This document shows, piece after piece, positions 4,554 to 8,208 of a stretch of DNA of 8,208 nucleotides. The position numbers and the translations under genes were made by a program. The stretch is from NCBI GenBank assembly GCA_018262385.1, contig JAGSPQ010000127.1:1-8208 (forward strand), given 5' to 3'. The first letter of the stretch is position 1; each line of letters begins with the position of its first letter. The notes under the pieces were generated by a model. That model made no database searches and was not told where the DNA came from. It was given only the letters and a program-made list of their open reading frames with translations. Source of the stretch: Myxococcaceae bacterium (lineage in GTDB: Bacteria > Myxococcota > Myxococcia > Myxococcales > Myxococcaceae).

Positions 4554-6787
4554 CCCGGGTGCCGCTGGCGGGTGGCTGGAGTCTGTGGCCGCAGCTGCTG
4601 GTGCGCGCGGCGGGCTTTCCGATTTCCCAGGTCGAGCCGCTGGTGGCGCCGCAGAGCGCGCTGCTCGCCGACGCGGTGCAAAGCGCCGACTCGGCCGCCG
4701 CGCGCGCGGCGTTCGAGGCGGCCTACGGGCTCGAGCGCCAGCGCTGGAGCGCCCACCTGCGCGTCGTCGCCTCCGACCCCAGGTTTCGCGAGGCGGTGCT
4801 GTGGCAGAACCGCAAGGCGGTCGAAGACGGGCTCGACTCGCTGCTGCGCCAGCCGCCCCAGGCCTCGGACGCGCGGACCCGGAAGAAGGAGGCGCTGGTG
4901 ACCAGCTACCTCCAGCGCTACGCCACCAAGTGCGACACGATCGGCTTCTTCGGCCCGCTGGGCTGGGGACGCTGGCAGAGCCACCCGGAGGCGATCCGCC
5001 AGCGGCCGGCGCCCACCCTGCTCGACGCGCGGGCGACCTGGTTCGAGCCGTGGGCGATCGCCGCGGTGGCCCGCGCCTTCGCCGACGACTGGCAGGTGCG
5101 CCGGTGGCTCAAGCCCCGCCTGCCCGGAGAGCTGCGCCTGCAGCGGCGGCTGCTCCACGGCGTGCCCGGCGGCCGGGGCAGAGGCGGCGCGCTCACCCTG
5201 CCGGTGAAGGAAGCGCGGCTGCTGAAGCGCTGCGACGGCACCCGCACCGCCGACCAGGTCGGCAGTCGCGCGCTGCTCGAGGAGCTCGCCGGGCGCGGCT
5301 GGGTGCAGTGGGGGTTCGAGCTGGCGATCGACGCGCGGCCGCTCGAGCAGCTGCGCCGCCAGGTCGAGGCGCTGCCGGCCCGGGCCCGCCGCACCCCGCT
5401 GAAGGGGGTGCAGTCGCTCGAGCGGGCGCGCCGCAAGGTCGAGCGCGCCGCGGGCAACGCGCCGAAGCTCGCCGCCGCGCTGGGCGCGCTCGAGCGCACC
5501 TTCACCCGGGTCACCGGCGAGGCGGCCACCCGCTCGGCCGGAGAGACCTACGCCGGACGCACCGTGGTCTACGAAGAGTGCCGGCGCGCGCTCGAGCTTT
5601 CGGCGGGAGAGGAGCTGCGCGCGCTGCTCGCCGCTCCGCTCCAGCTGCTGCTGCCGGCGGCCCGCTGGTACACCGCGCGGATCGGCGCGCTGCTGAACGA
5701 GGAGCTGCTCGCCGTCCACCGCCAGCTCGGCGGCGGCGAGGTGTCGCTCGCCCGACTGTGGGAGGCCTCCGCCCACCTGTTCGAGCGGCTGCCGCCTCCC
5801 GCGGTGGCGCAGGCGGTCAAGGAGCTGCAGCGCAAATGGAAGCGGCTGTTGCCGATGCCCGCCAACGAGAAAGAGGTGCGCTTCGACTGCGCCCGCCTCG
5901 CTCCGAAGGTGGCGCGCGCCTTCCGCGCCGAAAGCCCCGGCTGGCCGGGCGCGCGGCACCACGCTCCGGACGTGATGCTCGCCCGCACCGCGTCGGGCTG
6001 GCTGCCGGTGCTGGGCGAGGTCCACCCGGGCGTCACCCCGTTCTGCACCCTCTCGGTGCTCTCCCACTGCCCGGTGCGCGCGCAGCTCGAGGCGCTGTTC
6101 GCCGAGGACCTCGGCGGCGGCCACCTCCACACCATTCCGTTCGAGCCGTTCGCCCGCTCGACCCACGACCTGCGGCTGGCCCCCGACGCCTTCCACCTCG
6201 ACGTCGGAATGGGCTGGAGCTCGCCCCGTCCCCCGGAGCAGGTGCTGCGCTCGGCGGAGCTCTGGGTGGTTCGCCTCGGCTCGCGGCTGCAGGTGCGCAC
6301 TGCCGACCGCCGCCACTGCTTCGATGCGCTCGACGTCTTCGAGCGGAGGATCAAGCTCAAGGCGGCCAACCACTTCACCCTCCTCCCCCCCGCGCCCCAC
6401 CGCCCGCGGGTGCGGTTCGACTCGGTGGTGGTGGCCCGCGAGTCGTGGCGCTTCACCGCCGAGCAGCTGACCTTCGCCGCGGCTCCGACTCCCTCCGCCC
6501 GCTTCCTCGAGGCACGGCGCTGGGCGCGAGCTGCCGGCCTGCCCCGCTGGGTGTTCGCCCGCTCGCCCCACGAGGTGAAGCCGGTGTTCGTCGACCTCGA
6601 CAGCCCGGCGCTGGTGGAGGTGCTGGCGAAGCAGGCGCGCGGCGCCGACTCCTTCACTGTTACCGAAATGCTACCGACCCCGGATCAGGCGTGGCTGGAG
6701 GACGCCGCCGGGGCGCGCTACGCCGCCGAGCTGCGGATGCTGGCGGTGGATCCAATTGCGTTTGCGGATCCTCCGCGCCATCGCTGA
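4547..6787 (+). CDS. Lantibiotic-dehydratase-like (LanB N-terminal domain) protein without elimination domain
   Basis: A 746-residue protein matching the LanB N-terminal (glutamylation-type, PF04738-like) fold throughout. It has W..LLVRAAGFP near the start; a variant of the RxTPFG motif, KCDTIGFFGPLGWG, at 128-141; YAGRTVVYEECRR at 335-347; LGEVHPG around E491; FLEARRWARAAGLPRWVF from 653; FVDLDSP at 681-687; and TEMLPTPDQAWL from 706. It ends about 35 residues later, so the roughly 300-residue SpaB_C elimination domain of full LanBs is absent, and no separate one is encoded in the window. Characterised relatives of this shape are tRNA-dependent: split LanBs glutamylate Ser/Thr, while PEARLs add an amino acid to a peptide C-terminus. 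It overlaps the ATP-grasp gene by 7 bases, implying coupled translation. Which reaction it performs cannot be told from sequence alone. Confidence 0.85.
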   Translation: MLTRVPLAGGWSLWPQLLVRAAGFPISQVEPLVAPQSALLADAVQSADSAAARAAFEAAYGLERQRWSAHLRVVASDPRFREAVLWQNRKAVEDGLDSLLRQPPQASDARTRKKEALVTSYLQRYATKCDTIGFFGPLGWGRWQSHPEAIRQRPAPTLLDARATWFEPWAIAAVARAFADDWQVRRWLKPRLPGELRLQRRLLHGVPGGRGRGGALTLPVKEARLLKRCDGTRTADQVGSRALLEELAGRGWVQWGFELAIDARPLEQLRRQVEALPARARRTPLKGVQSLERARRKVERAAGNAPKLAAALGALERTFTRVTGEAATRSAGETYAGRTVVYEECRRALELSAGEELRALLAAPLQLLLPAARWYTARIGALLNEELLAVHRQLGGGEVSLARLWEASAHLFERLPPPAVAQAVKELQRKWKRLLPMPANEKEVRFDCARLAPKVARAFRAESPGWPGARHHAPDVMLARTASGWLPVLGEVHPGVTPFCTLSVLSHCPVRAQLEALFAEDLGGGHLHTIPFEPFARSTHDLRLAPDAFHLDVGMGWSSPRPPEQVLRSAELWVVRLGSRLQVRTADRRHCFDALDVFERRIKLKAANHFTLLPPAPHRPRVRFDSVVVARESWRFTAEQLTFAAAPTPSARFLEARRWARAAGLPRWVFARSPHEVKPVFVDLDSPALVEVLAKQARGADSFTVTEMLPTPDQAWLEDAAGARYAAELRMLAVDPIAFADPPRHR

Positions 6788-6809
6788 AGCGCGATATGCC
6801 TGCCGGGCC

Positions 6810-7877
6810 ATGATGCTCCCCGTCCTGCTGCTGGCCCTCTCTTCCGCCCCGCTCGAGGTGCGGGTGCTCGAGCGCGATCGCCTCACCGAGGTGATGCTCG
6901 AGGCCGACCGCTTCAGCTGCGACGGGAAGAAGCTGGCCAACCGGGCGATCGAGGTGCGGCCGAAAGACCGCCGGCTGCGCGCGGGAGATCAGGCCTGCGA
7001 GGTCCTCACCGCCGAGGGCGACATCCGGGTGCTCTCCGGAGCGCTGAAGCGCCGCTACTACGCCCGGCTGAGCCTCTCGAACGAGGCCGAGGTGCTGCGC
7101 TTCATCAACACCATCGACGTCGAGGACTACCTGCCCAGCGTGGTCGAGGCCGAAGCGGGCGGCTCGCCTCCCGCCGCGCTCGAGGCGCAGGCGATCGTCT
7201 CCCGCACCTTCGCGGTCGCCAGCCGCGGGCGCCACTCCGCGTCCGGCTACGACCTGTGCGACCTCTCGCACTGCCAGGTCTTCCGCGGGCACGACGACGA
7301 GTCGGCCGCCGCGCGCAAGGCGGTGAAGCAGAGCGCCGGGCAGGTGCTGCTGGTGGGCGGGGTGGTGCTCAAGCCCGCCTTCTTCCACTCCTCCTGTGGA
7401 GGCGGCACCAGCAAGGCGATCGACGTCTTCAGCGAGGAAGGCGCCGGGGGCGGGGTCAACGACACCGGGAAGGACGGCCCGCTGTGCAAGGACGCGGAAG
7501 GGTTCGCCTGGGAGTGGAGCATCGAGCGGATCGAGCTCGCCGCCGCGCTCGGCGCCAACCCGCAGGGCGACCTCTCGGCGTTCGAGATCCTCCGCCGCGA
7601 CGGCTCGGGCCGGGTGCTGCAGCTGAAGTCCTTCGGCAAGCGGTACTCCGGAGTGGAGTTCGCCTCGAAGCTCGGCCGCGCCTTCGGCTGGCAGACCTTC
7701 CGCTCGCTGCGGGTGACGATGGAGCAGGTCGAAGGGCTGATCCGCTTCAAGGGCCAGGGACTCGGCCACGGCGTCGGGCTCTGCCAGCAGGGGGCGAAGG
7801 CGCTGGCCGGGAAGGGCGCCGACTCCCGGGCGATCCTCGCCCGCTACTTCCCCGACTGCCAAGTCCGCGGTTTCTAA
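6810..7877 (+). CDS. SpoIID/LytB domain protein (exported, peptidoglycan-related)
   Basis: A 355-residue SpoIID/LytB family protein; the best-known members are lytic transglycosylases acting on denuded peptidoglycan. I chose ATG 6810 because it gives a short signal-peptide-like start (MMLPVLLLALSSA, cleavage likely after residue 13). An earlier TTG at 6756 would overlap the LanB-like gene and bury this segment. The family core is present: DYLPSVVEAEAG around 106-117, with E115 aligned to the catalytic Glu; PPAALEAQAIVSRTFAVA; YDLCDLSHCQVFRG with C150 and C155; FHSSCGGGTS at 191-201; and GLGHGVGLCQQGA at 317-329. All key positions look intact. It begins 22 bases after the LanB-like gene, with no terminator between and only a weak ribosome binding site. 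It may share a transcript, but its function fits cell-wall housekeeping better than peptide modification. Confidence 0.9.
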   Translation: MMLPVLLLALSSAPLEVRVLERDRLTEVMLEADRFSCDGKKLANRAIEVRPKDRRLRAGDQACEVLTAEGDIRVLSGALKRRYYARLSLSNEAEVLRFINTIDVEDYLPSVVEAEAGGSPPAALEAQAIVSRTFAVASRGRHSASGYDLCDLSHCQVFRGHDDESAAARKAVKQSAGQVLLVGGVVLKPAFFHSSCGGGTSKAIDVFSEEGAGGGVNDTGKDGPLCKDAEGFAWEWSIERIELAAALGANPQGDLSAFEILRRDGSGRVLQLKSFGKRYSGVEFASKLGRAFGWQTFRSLRVTMEQVEGLIRFKGQGLGHGVGLCQQGAKALAGKGADSRAILARYFPDCQVRGF

Positions 7878-8000
7878 GGCTGGCGGCCCGCGGGCCCATC
7901 AGCACAGCTGTTCCCGACCTTTACTTCCGGTTGGTGCAGAGACGCGCGTGCGCCTGAAGAGCACAAGTGTCCTCAGCCCATACACCTGGCGGCGGCCGGC

Positions 8001-8014
8001 TTGATTTAGATCAA
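8001..8014. promoter_or_regulatory. FNR/Anr/Dnr-type operator (perfect TTGAT-N4-ATCAA)
   Basis: TTGATTTAGATCAA is an exact match to the consensus half-sites TTGAT and ATCAA separated by four bases. It lies in an intergenic region, 92 bases upstream of the GTG at 8107. The site is palindromic and unusually AT-rich for this DNA. FNR-family regulators (FNR, Anr, Dnr, HcpR-like) use such boxes to control genes in response to low oxygen or nitrogen oxides. A matching -10 element could not be picked out with confidence downstream. Confidence 0.65.
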
Positions 8015-8093
8015 CGACGCTGACCACTTGAGTGGGCGGCACCACCTTTGCTCATGGGTGCCATCGGATCAGGTGTTGAAGCTCTCACGATCC

Positions 8094-8102
8094 AAGGGAA
8101 GA
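8094..8102 (+). promoter_or_regulatory. Ribosome binding site for the exported protein at the right edge
   Basis: AAGGGAAGA, containing AGGGA at 8095-8099, lies 7 bases before the GTG at 8107. It supports that GTG as a true start even though the gene is cut off by the window. Confidence 0.6.
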
Positions 8103-8106
8103 CCCC

Positions 8107-8208
8107 GTGCGCAACTTCACCTCGATCGCACTCCTCACTGCCCTCTGCACCCTCCCCGCCCACGCCCAGGTCGCGGAGGAGCTCGACAAGCGCGAGCGCT
8201 GCGCGGTG
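8107..8208 (+). CDS. N-terminus of an exported protein (3' truncated by the window)
   Basis: The first 34 codons of a gene starting at GTG: MRNFTSIALLTALCTLPAHA, then QVAEELDKRERCAV to the edge. The opening is a textbook Sec signal peptide, with a basic residue, a hydrophobic core and an AHA cleavage site at residue 20. The mature protein would begin QVAEELDK and so is periplasmic or secreted. There is too little sequence to name a family; one Cys is seen, but no CxxCH or lipobox. A perfect FNR-type box 92 bases upstream suggests control by oxygen or nitrogen oxides, which would fit an electron-transfer or stress protein, but that is inference only. Confidence 0.7.
   Translation, partial: MRNFTSIALLTALCTLPAHAQVAEELDKRERCAV

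Noticed and set aside
4475..6571. A 698-residue open frame on the - strand opposite the LanB-like gene, and similar long - strand frames at 3159-4400, 1432-2415 and 6660-7862.
   Set aside because: These are antisense shadows of GC-rich coding sequence. They have low-complexity Arg/Gly/Glu/Ala composition and no recognisable motifs, while the + strand frames show clear families.
2519..6787. A classical lanthipeptide cluster.
   Set aside because: The candidate peptide has no Cys, no LanC-like cyclase is present, and the LanB-like protein lacks the elimination domain.
7885..7896. Palindrome GGCCCGCGGGCC just after the SpoIID stop as a terminator.
   Set aside because: It is a perfect 12-base palindrome but leaves no loop and has no T-run after it. 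In DNA this GC-rich such a palindrome is weak evidence.

Overview
The window is GC-rich DNA whose + strand genes strongly prefer G or C at third codon positions. The gene families point to a myxobacterium-like member of the Myxococcota or Deltaproteobacteria: a paired small-protein/nucleotidyltransferase remnant, a group II truncated haemoglobin, a SpoIID/LytB protein, and a lantibiotic-dehydratase-like enzyme beside an ATP-grasp enzyme. This placement rests on remembered family distribution, not on a search. All supported genes lie on the + strand.

Left part (1-1141): the 3' end of an unidentified gene; an apparently intact 79-residue protein; a nucleotidyltransferase that has lost its central catalytic part through an out-of-frame internal deletion; and a truncated haemoglobin starting at a GTG with a good ribosome binding site.

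Centre (1180-6787): the notable part. An alpha-oxoamine-synthase-like PLP enzyme is followed, after a 115-base gap, by four tightly packed genes. They encode a 113-residue cysteine-free peptide with a Pro/Lys/Ser/Thr repeat tail, a 101-residue helical protein of unknown function, a circularly permuted ATP-grasp-like enzyme (ATGA overlap), and a LanB-like protein of 746 residues (7-base overlap) without the C-terminal elimination domain. The order of small peptide, helper, ATP-dependent ligase and tRNA-dependent LanB-like enzyme suggests a peptide-modifying (RiPP-like) cassette. The PLP enzyme may belong to it. I do not recognise this combination as a characterised pathway; both function and product are inference.

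Right part (6810-8208): a SpoIID/LytB cell-wall protein begins 22 bases after the LanB-like gene. A 229-base intergenic region then carries a perfect FNR/Anr-type box (TTGAT-N4-ATCAA) upstream of the start of an exported protein that runs off the window. No tRNA, rRNA, CRISPR array or insertion sequence was seen.
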